This document shows, piece by piece, positions 50,996 through 61,074 of a stretch of 64,000 nt of DNA (within the stretch, counting starts at the first letter, position 1; each line of letters begins with the position of its first letter). Source of the DNA: Winogradskya consettensis (GTDB taxonomy: Bacteria > Actinomycetota > Actinomycetes > Mycobacteriales > Micromonosporaceae); contig NZ_BOQP01000071.1 in NCBI RefSeq assembly GCF_018332715.1, forward strand, positions 27,687 through 91,686, read 5' to 3'. The translations under genes were made by a program, and so were the position numbers. The notes under the pieces are model-generated. The model was not told the origin of the DNA. It ran no database searches and saw nothing but the letters and a program-made list of their open reading frames with translations.

Positions 50996-51558
50996 GCCAC
51001 GTGGACGCGGCGCCAGCTGTTGATGGGGAGGTCGCGTTCGGGGATGTCGGCGATGCCGTTCTCGTCCATGGCGTTGTAGATCGCGAGGCGGCCGCGGTCG
51101 AAGAGGAATTCGACGGCGTGCAGGATCCGGGGGCGCCATTGCGCGTTGGTGGTGCGTTCGATGATGTTGACCTCGCGCAGGGCCTTGCCGCGGACCTTGC
51201 GCAGGGCGGGGTGCGGGTCGGCGCGCCAGTCGAGCTCGATGCCGGTGCCGTACCAGTCGACGGGGGCGCTCATGTCGACCTGGTCCCAGGAGATGGAGCA
51301 CTCGTCGAACTTGCGGTGCGTTATCTCGACGTTCGTCTCACCGAAGCCGAGGATCACCGGGCCGTCGGCGAACCAGCCGCGCGCCGCGAGGTCCCACATG
51401 AGCCAGCCGGAGACCATCTTCTTGCCGATGAGCCGCGAGAACCGTGCTCTGTGGACTGCGGCGAGGGCCACGGCGTCGTGCTGCCATTCGGGATCGTAAC
51501 CCTCGATGCCGAGCAAGATCACCGCCTCCGGGGAACAGAAGACGATGATCGTACCCAT
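50992..51558 (-). CDS. Conserved hypothetical protein downstream of fba
   Basis: A 188-residue soluble protein; ATG at 51,558 begins MGTIIVFCSPEAVILLGIEG. It is rich in Trp (WQHDAVALAAVHRARFSRLI, VSGWLMWDLAARGWF) with an even alpha/beta pattern. I do not recognise the domain. It lies 80 bases beyond fba in the same direction, separated by a strong palindrome. Confidence 0.65.
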   Translation of the reverse strand: MGTIIVFCSPEAVILLGIEGYDPEWQHDAVALAAVHRARFSRLIGKKMVSGWLMWDLAARGWFADGPVILGFGETNVEITHRKFDECSISWDQVDMSAPVDWYGTGIELDWRADPHPALRKVRGKALREVNIIERTTNAQWRPRILHAVEFLFDRGRLAIYNAMDENGIADIPERDLPINSWRRVHVA

Positions 51559-51583
51559 TGCGTAGTGTGATCCTGCAACGGAA

Positions 51584-51619
51584 CAGCGGCCGATCCCCAT
51601 CGATGGGAACCGGCCGCTG
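51584..51619 (-). terminator. Palindromic terminator of fba
   Basis: A near-perfect 36-base palindrome (CAGCGGCCG, inner CCCATCGATGGG, CGGCCGCTG) lies 19 bases beyond the fba stop. Confidence 0.75.
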
Positions 51620-51638
51620 TCGTGTCGTTACCGCAGAG

Positions 51639-52664
<1,026 letters not shown>

Positions 52665-52796
52665 CGGGAGCGCTCCTTGATCTTCGGGACGGGACCGGGC
52701 TGTCCTCCGGTTAGAAAGTATCCCGCAGGGCTGGATCGTCACGGTAATCGCCCCGTTACCCAAGTGCTAGATCGATAGTGCACTTACGCTCCGGAC

Positions 52797-54329
52797 ATGC
52801 GCCTGTACCGGATGGTGTTCGTGCTGCTGGTGGTGGCCGTGAGCGGGATCGCCGGCCCACTGTCCGCCGGCCCGGCGTCGGCCGCGCCAGCCCTGCCTCG
52901 GATGAAGACCTTGCTCGGTCCGATCACGATCGCGCCCGGCACCGAGGACGTCACGACCAACCTCGCCGGCGTGCTGGCCGAGCACGACGATCCCGTCCGG
53001 GCACACCGGATCAGCTACACGATCGACATGAGCGATGTGGATGACCTGGTCACGCTCACGTTCGGCGGGTACGCGGACGACATCATCGTCGCTTCCGGAC
53101 CGTCGCCCTGTGCTCTCGAGGGCTCCGTCCTCAGGTGCGCCCGTTCCGGCGTACGCCCATCGGCGGGTTTCGTCTTCGAACTCGGTTTCTTCGAGGTGAC
53201 GTCGTCGGACACGGCTGTCGCGGGCGACTCCGGCACCGTCAAGGTCACCGCGCGGGTGGACGACGGGCCCACGACGGTCAGCACTTCCCTGGTCCGCATC
53301 GGGGAGACAGTGGACCTGGCTTCGACGTGGGACCTGCGGGTGTCCGCAGCTCCGGGGCGTACGGCGAGGATCAGCCCTGGGGTTCGCAACGCCGGCAGAG
53401 TCACCGTGACGGGCACGGTTCTGGCCCTGCAGATGCCGCGCGAGCTGATAGCTACGGACGCGAGCAATTGTTACTACGAGGAACAGGTCTACTGCGTATT
53501 CGACCGGGAGCTGGTGCCCGGCAGGTCCTATGCGCTGTCGGAGCCGATCGAGTTGCGACCGCCGGCGGACTCCGCGCAGGGGAGCCGGGCCGAGTTGATG
53601 ATGCAGTGGCTCACCACGGCGGCGTGGGAGGACTGGCAGGCGATGTTCGACGGGCTGCCCGGCAGACCGGGGACCGGCGATCCGATCACCCTCGTGCCGT
53701 CGGTTGCGGCGGCAGCTCTGCCGCAGGTCGACGTCAATTCCGATCAGTACGCCGGAGTCGTGCTGACGGTCGCCGGCAAGCACCCGCCGAAGCTGGTGGT
53801 GACGGCTCCCGCGGTGACGATCCGGCCCGGTAAGAAGGCGATGGTCCGGGTGAGGGTGCGTAACGACGGCCCGGGCACGCTACGCAGTCTCTTCGACAAC
53901 AACTGGCTGATGACCCGGATCAAGCTTCCCAAGGGAGTAAAAGCCGTCACCGGGGACCGGCGGTGCCTGGCGGAATACGGCACCACCGGCTCGTTCACCT
54001 GCTGGACGAGCGAGGGCACGGTCGCTCCCGGCGAGGCGGTCAGCTTCGCGTTCACCGTCACCGCGGGCCGGAGGTTCGCGGGTGGGACGGGCACCGCGTC
54101 GACCGGCGCCTGGGTCGGCACGTTGTCGAGCGCCAGGGCGACGCTGCGGTTGACCGTCCCTGCCGGGCTGCCGATCACGGGTCCCGCGGTGTGGCCCGGC
54201 GGCCTGCTGGTCGCGGTCGGCGCGCTGCTGGTTATCTCAGCACGTGGCCGGGGTTGGCCAGCACCCACTCGGCGAGCCCGTCGGAGCGGATCGCCGCGTA
54301 GAGATCCTCGGGGTCCTTCGGGGCGCTGA
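52797..54329 (+). CDS. Secreted surface protein with LPITG-type C-terminal sorting region
   Basis: A 510-residue protein. A signal peptide (LYRMVFVLLVVAVSGIAG) is followed by about 430 residues of Ig-like sheet domains, with paired Cys residues (CALEGSVLRC, CYYEEQVYC, CLAEYGTTGSFTC). Near residue 465 the sequence LPITG is followed by a membrane segment (VWPGGLLVAVGALLVISA) and a basic tail, as in sortase substrates. The tail is unusually long (about 30 residues) because the frame runs 98 bases into the antisense of the next gene. A sortase gene is not in the window. Confidence 0.75.
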   Translation: MRLYRMVFVLLVVAVSGIAGPLSAGPASAAPALPRMKTLLGPITIAPGTEDVTTNLAGVLAEHDDPVRAHRISYTIDMSDVDDLVTLTFGGYADDIIVASGPSPCALEGSVLRCARSGVRPSAGFVFELGFFEVTSSDTAVAGDSGTVKVTARVDDGPTTVSTSLVRIGETVDLASTWDLRVSAAPGRTARISPGVRNAGRVTVTGTVLALQMPRELIATDASNCYYEEQVYCVFDRELVPGRSYALSEPIELRPPADSAQGSRAELMMQWLTTAAWEDWQAMFDGLPGRPGTGDPITLVPSVAAAALPQVDVNSDQYAGVVLTVAGKHPPKLVVTAPAVTIRPGKKAMVRVRVRNDGPGTLRSLFDNNWLMTRIKLPKGVKAVTGDRRCLAEYGTTGSFTCWTSEGTVAPGEAVSFAFTVTAGRRFAGGTGTASTGAWVGTLSSARATLRLTVPAGLPITGPAVWPGGLLVAVGALLVISARGRGWPAPTRRARRSGSPRRDPRGPSGR

Positions 54330-55128
54330 CTGCGACTATCTTGGCGTCGGCCAGGGTGGCCGCGGCCCCGAGCAACGTCCGGGTGTCGCCGTCCATGGTG
54401 ACGCCGTTGCCGCCCGCCCGGACCAGCTCGGCGATCCGGCCGGGGTCGGTGACCGTGCCGTCGGTGATCACCCGGGTGGCGAGTGCCTGCAGCACCCGCT
54501 CGGGATCGGTTCGCAGCACCGGCGTCACGGTGTCGGCGTCGAGTTGTTCGCACTGCTTCGACCGGCACACCTCGATGCCGTTCACCGCGTCCGTGATCGC
54601 GCGGAACGCCCGGTAGTCGACGGTCGCCGTGGCGGTGAAGTCCACGCCGGTGAACGCGGAGACGATGCCCGTGGTCATCTCCGGGCCACCGCGGGCCACG
54701 CTGTTGCGCAGCGAACCTTCAGCGCGGGGCAGGCCCACCACGTAGGCCCGGGAACGATCGGCCGAGATGTGGATCATCGCCACCGTGTCTGCATGCGGAT
54801 CCCCCGATGCCGCAGTCAGACGGTTCTCGCTACCGATCACCAGGACGTCGAGCGGACCTGCCACCGCGGGCTCGGACGGCCCGATGCTGCTGAGCACCGT
54901 GACGTTCGTTGGTTGTTGCGCGCTCTGCTGCCACTGCTGGAAGACGATGGGCAGGGCGGCGCCCGCGATCACCACCGCGGCGGCCGCCCCGGTTGTTCGC
55001 AGGAGCAGTCGACGGCGCTTTGCTCGTACCCACGCGATATTGATCTTGTCCCGCACCGGGCCGGTGGCCGGCGTCTGATCCTCGTGCCGCTCGAAGGTTG
55101 CCCGGAGCTCCTCCTCGATCCTGCTCAT
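54232..55128 (-). CDS. LCP-like (LytR-CpsA-Psr-related) membrane protein
   Basis: A 298-residue protein; ATG at 55,128 overlaps the sigma factor stop (ATGA). After about 45 cytoplasmic residues there is one membrane segment (TTGAAAAVVIAGAALPIVF). The outer part resembles a shortened LCP domain: LDVLVIGSEN, then ADTVAMIHISADRSRAYVVG and RAFRAITDAVNGIEVC. The usual catalytic Arg and Asp residues are partly present. Coupling with a SigE-type factor suggests that it acts as an anti-sigma or sensor protein, an alternative to a cell-wall ligase role. Confidence 0.7.
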   Translation of the reverse strand: MSRIEEELRATFERHEDQTPATGPVRDKINIAWVRAKRRRLLLRTTGAAAAVVIAGAALPIVFQQWQQSAQQPTNVTVLSSIGPSEPAVAGPLDVLVIGSENRLTAASGDPHADTVAMIHISADRSRAYVVGLPRAEGSLRNSVARGGPEMTTGIVSAFTGVDFTATATVDYRAFRAITDAVNGIEVCRSKQCEQLDADTVTPVLRTDPERVLQALATRVITDGTVTDPGRIAELVRAGGNGVTMDGDTRTLLGAAATLADAKIVAVSAPKDPEDLYAAIRSDGLAEWVLANPGHVLR

Positions 55129-55607
55129 CTGGCCTCCACCAGCTCGGTGCGGAGCGTGGCGAGCGCCCGCGAGATGGACGAGCGGACCGTCCCGACCGCG
55201 CAGCCGAGCACGTCGGCGATCTCCTGGTCGGGAAGGTCCTCGTAGTAACGCAGCACCAGGGCCGCACGCTGGCGACGCGGGAGACCGGAGAGCATGCTCC
55301 AGACCCGGTCTCGCTCGGCGGACCGGTCGGCGTGGTCGGAGGGGACCGGGACGCTCGGATCGGGCTCGGCCCGCAGCAGGACACGGCGCCACCAGGAACC
55401 GCGGCGCAGCTCGATGAACTGGTTGGTGAGCATCCTGCGCACGTAGCCGTCGGGCGAGTCGCTGCGCTGGACGCGTTTCCAGTTCAGCTGGACCTTGACC
55501 ATCGTCTCCTGGACGAGATCCTCGGCGCTGTGCGGATCACCGGTCAGCATGGTGGCGTAGCGCAGCAACGCGCTCAGCCGGCTGTCGGCGAACTCCTCGT
55601 AGGTCAC
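55125..55607 (-). CDS. SigE-family ECF-type RNA polymerase sigma factor
   Basis: A 160-residue sigma factor. GTG at 55,607 has GGAGG five bases upstream, which excludes a longer frame. Region 2 is ALLRYATMLTGDPHSAEDLV (residues about 13-32) and QETMVKVQLNWKRVQR; region 4 is LPRRQRAALVLRYYEDLPDQ (about 107-126) and IADVLGCAVGTVRSSISRAL. This is the SigE branch (shorter ECF type with the RRRxALVLRYYEDL pattern) common in actinomycetes. It starts an operon with the LCP-like gene and is divergent from hen1. Confidence 0.92.
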   Translation of the reverse strand: MTYEEFADSRLSALLRYATMLTGDPHSAEDLVQETMVKVQLNWKRVQRSDSPDGYVRRMLTNQFIELRRGSWWRRVLLRAEPDPSVPVPSDHADRSAERDRVWSMLSGLPRRQRAALVLRYYEDLPDQEIADVLGCAVGTVRSSISRALATLRTELVEAR

Positions 55608-55704
55608 GGGCACCTCCGCTCCTACGACGGGATCGGACCCCCGGATCATTGCGGTGGCGCGCAAATCATTCGCTCACATTCCTGGCCGCTGGGATCATCA
55701 GCGC

Positions 55705-57084
55705 GTGCTGCTCACCGTGACAACCACCCACCGGCCGGCGACCGACCTCGGTTACCTGCTGGTCAAGCATCCGGACCGGACGCATGCCTTCGACGTGCCC
55801 ACCGGCACGGCGCATGTCCTCTACCCGGAGGCGACCGAGGACAGGTGCACCGTCGCCCTCCTGCTCGACGTCGATCCTCAGCGCCTCGGGGGCGGTCGTA
55901 AGCAGCAGGCGTCGCCGGATTCGTTCACGCTCGGGCAATTTGTCAACGATCGGCCGTACGCCGCGTCGAGCCTGCTGGCCAGCGCGCTCGCCAAGGTCTT
56001 CCGCAGTGCGCTGCGCGGCGAGTCGAAGGACCGGCCTTCGCTGGCCGCTACGCCGATCCCGCTGGAGATCCATGTGCCGGTGCTGCGGTGCAAGGGTGAT
56101 CCGGTTGCGCTCTTCGAGCCGCTGGGGTGGACGGTCACCGCGCGGGCGATTCCGCTCGACGATGTGCCGGAGGGGCATCCGCTCGCCGGGGACAGCGCGT
56201 ATGTGGATCTCAATCTCACCGGGACGCTGCGGCTTGCCGACGCGCTCAACCAACTTTACGTGCTGCTGCCGGTGCTGGACGACGCGAAGCACTACTGGGT
56301 GGCGCCGGACGAGATCGACAAGCTGCTGCGGTCGGGTGAGGGGTGGCTTGCCGCGCATCCCTTGAAGGAGCTGATCGCTCGGCGGTATCTGGCGCATCGG
56401 CGGGCCTTCGCGCTTACCGCGCTGGAGAGGCTTTCGCCTGATCTGCCCCCGGTGGTTATGAAACCCCGCGATCCCTCGCTCGCGGATTTGCGGCGGGACG
56501 CAGTGCTCGCGGCGCTGGCCTCCTCGGGCGCCAGTCGGGTGCTCGATCTCGGGTGCGGCGGCGGGGCGCTGCTCGCCGGCCTGATCAAGGACATGCGCTA
56601 CACGGAGATCGTCGGGACCGACGTGTCGTCAAAGGCGCTCGACCTGGCTCACAAGCGGCTGCATCTGGACAACGTTCCTTCGCGGCAGGCGGGGCGGGTG
56701 ACGTTGTGGCAGTCGGCGCTGACATATCGCGATGATCGCCTGAAGGGGTTCGACGCGGCGGTGCTGATGGAGGTCATCGAGCATCTGGACCCGGCTCGAC
56801 TGCCCGCGCTGGAAGCTTCGGTCTTCGGTCATGCGCGGCCTACGACTGTTGTCGTGACCACTCCCAATGCTGAGTACAACGTGCTGTACGAGGGGTTGAG
56901 CGGGATGCGGCACAGTGACCATCGCTTCGAGTGGGGGCGTTCATCCTTCGCCGCTTGGACAGATCGGATTTGTACGACTTACGGCTACAACGCCGCACTG
57001 AGCTTCGTGGGCAATGTGGACAAATCGGTCGGCGGGTCCACCCAGATGGCCATCTTCACGCTGCCCAGGAAGGACGAGTCGTGA
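55705..57084 (+). CDS. hen1: 3'-terminal RNA ribose 2'-O-methyltransferase Hen1
   Basis: A 459-residue protein. GTG at 55,705 is chosen because the family starts VLLTVTTTHRPATDLGYLL. Residues 1-240 form the N-terminal domain that binds Pnkp and activates ligation. Residues about 265-455 form the methyltransferase: SRVLDLGCGGGALLAGL, then LMEVIEHLDPARL with the Glu-x-x-Glu-His manganese site and RHSDHRFEW with the other His. It methylates the 2'-OH at a cleaved RNA 3' end before sealing, so the repaired site resists the same ribotoxin. The pnkp start overlaps its stop (GTGA). Confidence 0.96.
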   Translation: MLLTVTTTHRPATDLGYLLVKHPDRTHAFDVPTGTAHVLYPEATEDRCTVALLLDVDPQRLGGGRKQQASPDSFTLGQFVNDRPYAASSLLASALAKVFRSALRGESKDRPSLAATPIPLEIHVPVLRCKGDPVALFEPLGWTVTARAIPLDDVPEGHPLAGDSAYVDLNLTGTLRLADALNQLYVLLPVLDDAKHYWVAPDEIDKLLRSGEGWLAAHPLKELIARRYLAHRRAFALTALERLSPDLPPVVMKPRDPSLADLRRDAVLAALASSGASRVLDLGCGGGALLAGLIKDMRYTEIVGTDVSSKALDLAHKRLHLDNVPSRQAGRVTLWQSALTYRDDRLKGFDAAVLMEVIEHLDPARLPALEASVFGHARPTTVVVTTPNAEYNVLYEGLSGMRHSDHRFEWGRSSFAAWTDRICTTYGYNAALSFVGNVDKSVGGSTQMAIFTLPRKDES

Positions 57085-59543
57085 CCGAGATCGACATCCC
57101 CGAGCTCGCCCTCGTGGCCCTCGTCGGCATCTCCGGATCCGGCAAATCCACCTTCGCCCGCGCCAACTTCGCCCCGACCCAGGTGCTCTCCTCGGACTAC
57201 TTCCGGGGCCTGATCGCCGACGACGAGAACGACCAGTCCTCCTCCGCCGACGCGTTCGACGTGCTGCACTACGTCGCCGCCAAGCGGCTCAAGGCCGGTC
57301 GGCTCACCGTCGTCGACGCCACGAACCTGCAGTCGCACGCCCGCGCCGGCCTGGTCAAGGTCGCCCGCGAACACGACGTGCTGCCCGTCGCCGTGGTGCT
57401 CGACGTGTCGGAGTCGGTGGCGTGGGAGCGTACGCAGAGCCGCCCCGACCGTACGTTCGGCAAGCAGGTCCTCACCCGCATGCACCGCGACCTGCGCCGC
57501 TCGCTCGGGCAGCTCGCCCGCGAGGGATTCCGCAAGGTGCACATGCTGCGGGGCGCCGAAGAGATCGCCGGGGCCACGATCCGCTACGAGAAGCTCTACA
57601 ACGACCGGCGTGAGCTCACCGGGCCGTTCGACATCATCGGCGACGTGCACGGCTGCCGCGCTGAGCTCGATCTGCTGCTCGAGAAGCTCGGGTACCCCGC
57701 GGAGGGCGTACATCCCGAGGGGCGTACGGCCGTCTTCGTCGGTGACCTGGTGGACCGCGGCCCGGACTCCCCCGGGGTGCTGCGGCGTGTCATGGCCATG
57801 GTGGGTGCCGGGAGCGCGATCTGCGTACCCGGAAATCATGAGCAGAAGCTGGCCCGCAAGCTCAACGGCCGTCAGGTGCAGCTCACCCATGGGCTGCCGG
57901 AGACGCTCGCGCAGCTCGAGCAGGAGCCGCCGGAGTTCGTCCAGGAGGTCCGGACATTCATCGAGGGGCTGGTCAGCCATTACGTGCTCGACGGCGGCAA
58001 GCTCGTGGTCGCGCACGCGGGACTCAAGGAGGAATACCAGGGACGGGCGTCCGGGCGGGTGCGATCGTTCGCGCTCTACGGCGAGACCACCGGCGAGACC
58101 GACGAGTACGGGCTCCCGGTGCGCTACCCGTGGGCGCGCGACTACCGGGGCTCGGCGGCGGTCGTCTACGGCCACACGCCGACACCTACGCCGGAGTGGA
58201 TCAACAACACGATCTGCCTCGACACGGGGTGTGTCTTCGGCGGGAAACTGACGGCGCTGCGCTGGCCTTCTCGTGAGCTGGTCTCCGTGCCGGCCGCGCG
58301 GGAGTACTACGAACCGGCCAGGCCGTTGGTTGTGGCGCGCCCGGATACAGGACTCGACCTGCAGGACGTGACCGGCCGCCGGCACCTCGACTACGGCTAC
58401 GGCCGCACCACCATCCCCGCGGAGAACGCCGCCGCGGCCCTGGAGGTCATGAGCAGGTTCGCGCTCGCGCCCGAGACCCTGATCTGGCTGCCGCCGACGA
58501 TGGCACCGTGCTCGACGGCGACGGTCGAGGGGTATCTCGAGCACCCGTCGACGGCGTTCGCGGACATGCGGTCGGCGGGCGCCGGCACCGTGGTGTGCGA
58601 GGAGAAGCACATGGGGTCGCGTGCCGTTGTGCGGATCTCGCGGGAGGGGTCGGGGGATGCGATCTGGACGCGTACCGGCCGGCCCTTCTTCGACGCCGAG
58701 CGCAACGCGGCCCTGCTCACCCGGGTCCGGGCCGCCGCGATCGAGGCGGGAGTGCTCGACGACGGCTGGTTGCTGTTCGACACCGAGCTGCTGCCGTGGT
58801 CGGCGAAGGCCGGTGGGCTGATCCGCGAGCGGTACGCCGGGGTCGGCGCGGCCGGACGCGCGGCGTTGCCGGCTGCGCTGGCGGTGCTGGACCGGGTGGC
58901 GGCGCGCGGACTGGACGTCACGGCATTGCGGCAGCGGATGGAGCTGCGGGCCGAGGAGGTCGCGGGGTATTCCGCTGCCTATCGGGCGTATGTGCGGCCC
59001 ACCGCCGGCCTGGACGGGGTGACGCTCGCGCCGTTCGCCGTTCTCGCTGCCCAGGGCGTCAGCCACAGTGACAAGGACCACGGCTGGCACCTGGACATCG
59101 CTGACAAACTGGTCGCCGCCGACCCGGCACTGTTCACGCCCACCCGCCGGATGGTGATCGACCTGAGCGACCCCGAATCCGAACGGGCGGCCACCGACTG
59201 GTGGCTCGAGCTGACCGGAGCGGGCGGCGAGGGGATGGTCGTCAAGCCGTGGGCGGGTCTCGGCGCGACCGACACCCGCGGGCGGCTGATCCAGCCGGGC
59301 GTCAAATGCCGTGGCCGGGAATACCTGCGGATCATCTACGGACCCGAATACACCCGTCCCGAACAGCTCGAACGTCTGCGCGCCCGGAACCTGGGCCGCA
59401 AACGAGGGCTGGCCCTTCGCGAACACGGTCTGGGCCTCGCCGCCCTCGACCGGGTCGCCGAGCAGGCGCCGCTCTGGAAGGTGCATGAGCTGGTCTTCGC
59501 CATCCTCGCCGCGGAGTCGGAGCCGGTCGACCCACGGTTGTAA
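57081..59543 (+). CDS. pnkp: Polynucleotide kinase-phosphatase-ligase Pnkp
   Basis: An 820-residue three-domain RNA repair enzyme. Residues 1-170: 5' kinase with P-loop GISGSGKST (16-24). Residues about 180-440: metallophosphatase with GDVHGCRAELDLLL, GDLVDRGPDS and GNHEQK, which removes 2',3'-cyclic or 3' phosphates. Residues about 480-820: ligase/adenylyltransferase with CEEKHMGSRAV (Lys as AMP acceptor) and VKPWAG. It heals and seals RNA cut by ribotoxins as a heterotetramer with Hen1. GTG at 57,081 overlaps hen1 as GTGA. Confidence 0.97.
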   Translation: MTEIDIPELALVALVGISGSGKSTFARANFAPTQVLSSDYFRGLIADDENDQSSSADAFDVLHYVAAKRLKAGRLTVVDATNLQSHARAGLVKVAREHDVLPVAVVLDVSESVAWERTQSRPDRTFGKQVLTRMHRDLRRSLGQLAREGFRKVHMLRGAEEIAGATIRYEKLYNDRRELTGPFDIIGDVHGCRAELDLLLEKLGYPAEGVHPEGRTAVFVGDLVDRGPDSPGVLRRVMAMVGAGSAICVPGNHEQKLARKLNGRQVQLTHGLPETLAQLEQEPPEFVQEVRTFIEGLVSHYVLDGGKLVVAHAGLKEEYQGRASGRVRSFALYGETTGETDEYGLPVRYPWARDYRGSAAVVYGHTPTPTPEWINNTICLDTGCVFGGKLTALRWPSRELVSVPAAREYYEPARPLVVARPDTGLDLQDVTGRRHLDYGYGRTTIPAENAAAALEVMSRFALAPETLIWLPPTMAPCSTATVEGYLEHPSTAFADMRSAGAGTVVCEEKHMGSRAVVRISREGSGDAIWTRTGRPFFDAERNAALLTRVRAAAIEAGVLDDGWLLFDTELLPWSAKAGGLIRERYAGVGAAGRAALPAALAVLDRVAARGLDVTALRQRMELRAEEVAGYSAAYRAYVRPTAGLDGVTLAPFAVLAAQGVSHSDKDHGWHLDIADKLVAADPALFTPTRRMVIDLSDPESERAATDWWLELTGAGGEGMVVKPWAGLGATDTRGRLIQPGVKCRGREYLRIIYGPEYTRPEQLERLRARNLGRKRGLALREHGLGLAALDRVAEQAPLWKVHELVFAILAAESEPVDPRL

Positions 59544-59596
59544 TCCACAGCATTCATACAGCTGCCGCTTGGGGAAGGACCGGTACCCTTCCTCCC

Positions 59597-60895
59597 GTGG
59601 AGCTTCATGCGCTGACCGAACAGCTCGCGTTCAACCCGATGGACCCGAAGGATCTCTTGCAGACCTTCGGGTTGATCGGCGTCTGGGCGATTCTCTTCGC
59701 GGAAACGGGCCTGCTCGTCGGGTTCTTCTTCCCCGGAGACTCCCTGCTGTTCCTGGCAGGTGTGGCCGCGTCGCCGGTCGCGAGCGCGATCTTCGGCGGC
59801 GACATCCAGATCAGCCTGATCGGCCTGCTGATCGGCGCGCCGCTCTGCGCCATCATCGGCGCCCAGCTCGGGCATCTGCTCGGTGCCAAATACGGCAAGC
59901 GCATGTTCGAGAAGAAGGACAGCAAGCTCTTCAAGCGCGAATACGTCGAAAAGGCCGAGTACTACTTCGAGAAATTCGGCCCCGCCAAGGCAGTCGTGCT
60001 GGCCCGCTTCATCCCGATCGTCCGGACGTTCCTCAACCCGGTCGCCGGCACCCTGGGCATGCCCGCCCGCCAGTTCTTCATCTGGAACGTCGTCGGCGCC
60101 ATCCTCTGGTGCGACGGCGTCATCCTGATCGGTTACCTGCTCGCCCAGCAGATCTACGACGCCATCGGCGACAAGATCGACCACTACATCCTGCCGGTCG
60201 TCTTCATCATCGTCCTCATCTCGATCCTCCCGATCCTCATCGAGATGCTTCGCGAACGTAAGGCCAAGAAGCGCGCCGCCGCCGAGGGTGTGCCGGCCGA
60301 CGAGGCAACTCCCGCCGCCGCAATCGGCGTTGTCGCCGCGGCCACCGTCGCCGGCCTGGCCGAGGAGTTCACCGACCACCACGGCGGTGCGGGGCAGGGG
60401 CGGCAGGACTTCAACCAGCCGGAGTCCCGCCAGGGATTCGGGCAGCAGGGTTATGGCGACCAGGGGTTCAGCCAGCCGGGCCACGCGCAGCCCGGTTATG
60501 ACGCGCAGCCGGGCCACGCGCAGCCGGGGTATGACGCGCAGCCGGGCCACGCGCAGCCGGGGTATGACGCGCAGTCGGGGTATGACGCGCAGTCGGGGTA
60601 TGGGCAGCAGGGGTATGACGCGCAGCCTGGGTATGGGCAGCAGGGTCAACCGCAGCCTGGGTATGGGCAGCAGCAGGGTTACGGTCCACAGGATCAGGGT
60701 TCGCAGGGCTATGGCCAGCAGGGCCAGGGTCAGCAGGACTACGGTCAGCAAGAACGCGATCAGAGCGGTTATGGGCCGGACAGCTACGGTCGCTACCCGC
60801 AGCAGGATCCGCAGCAGCAGAATGGCGAGCCGCGGCCGTACGGTCAGCAGGATGAGGATGAGCCGCGCAATCATCGGCCGCGCCACTCAGCCTGA
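59597..60895 (+). CDS. DedA-family membrane protein with Gln/Gly/Tyr repeat tail
   Basis: A 432-residue protein. Residues 1-220 are a DedA protein: GVWAILFAETGLLVGFFFPG with the family Glu, LIGAPLCAIIGAQLGHLLG, and ARFIPIVRTFLNPVAGTLGM with the key Arg residues. DedA proteins move lipids such as undecaprenyl phosphate across the membrane. Residues about 265-432 are a disordered tail with three copies of PGHAQPGYDAQ and many GYGQQ units. The GTG at 59,597 has only a distant GGGGAAGG; an ATG at 59,639 is an alternative start. The tail is an actinobacterial add-on of unknown role. Confidence 0.88.
   Translation: MELHALTEQLAFNPMDPKDLLQTFGLIGVWAILFAETGLLVGFFFPGDSLLFLAGVAASPVASAIFGGDIQISLIGLLIGAPLCAIIGAQLGHLLGAKYGKRMFEKKDSKLFKREYVEKAEYYFEKFGPAKAVVLARFIPIVRTFLNPVAGTLGMPARQFFIWNVVGAILWCDGVILIGYLLAQQIYDAIGDKIDHYILPVVFIIVLISILPILIEMLRERKAKKRAAAEGVPADEATPAAAIGVVAAATVAGLAEEFTDHHGGAGQGRQDFNQPESRQGFGQQGYGDQGFSQPGHAQPGYDAQPGHAQPGYDAQPGHAQPGYDAQSGYDAQSGYGQQGYDAQPGYGQQGQPQPGYGQQQGYGPQDQGSQGYGQQGQGQQDYGQQERDQSGYGPDSYGRYPQQDPQQQNGEPRPYGQQDEDEPRNHRPRHSA
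60476..60574 (+). repeat. Three 33-bp tandem repeats in the DedA tail
   Basis: Units at 60,476-60,508, 60,509-60,541 and 60,542-60,574 begin CCGGGCCACGCGCAG and encode PGHAQPGYDAQ. Degenerate 15-bp copies continue to about 60,630. Confidence 0.8.
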
Positions 60896-60955
60896 AATCA
60901 AAATCTTCATGTCGTAGCCCGGCGGGTGGTGCAGACCGCAACTCCCGTCGAGGCC

Positions 60956-61010
60956 GGGCGCAGCGAGCCAAGAGCCTGGCGGCTCAGAACGGCTCCCTGC
61001 GCCCTTCTTT
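60956..61010. terminator. Hairpin terminator after the DedA gene
   Basis: GGGCGCAG pairs with CTGCGCCC, with further inner pairing of GAGCC and GGCTC, followed by TTCTTT. It lies between the convergent DedA and aldolase genes. Confidence 0.7.
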
Positions 61011-61074
61011 GTGCATAAGTGGTCACCCTTTTCACACCCACGGGTGGCCCGCCGAGGTTTTTCCCGAACGCTTC

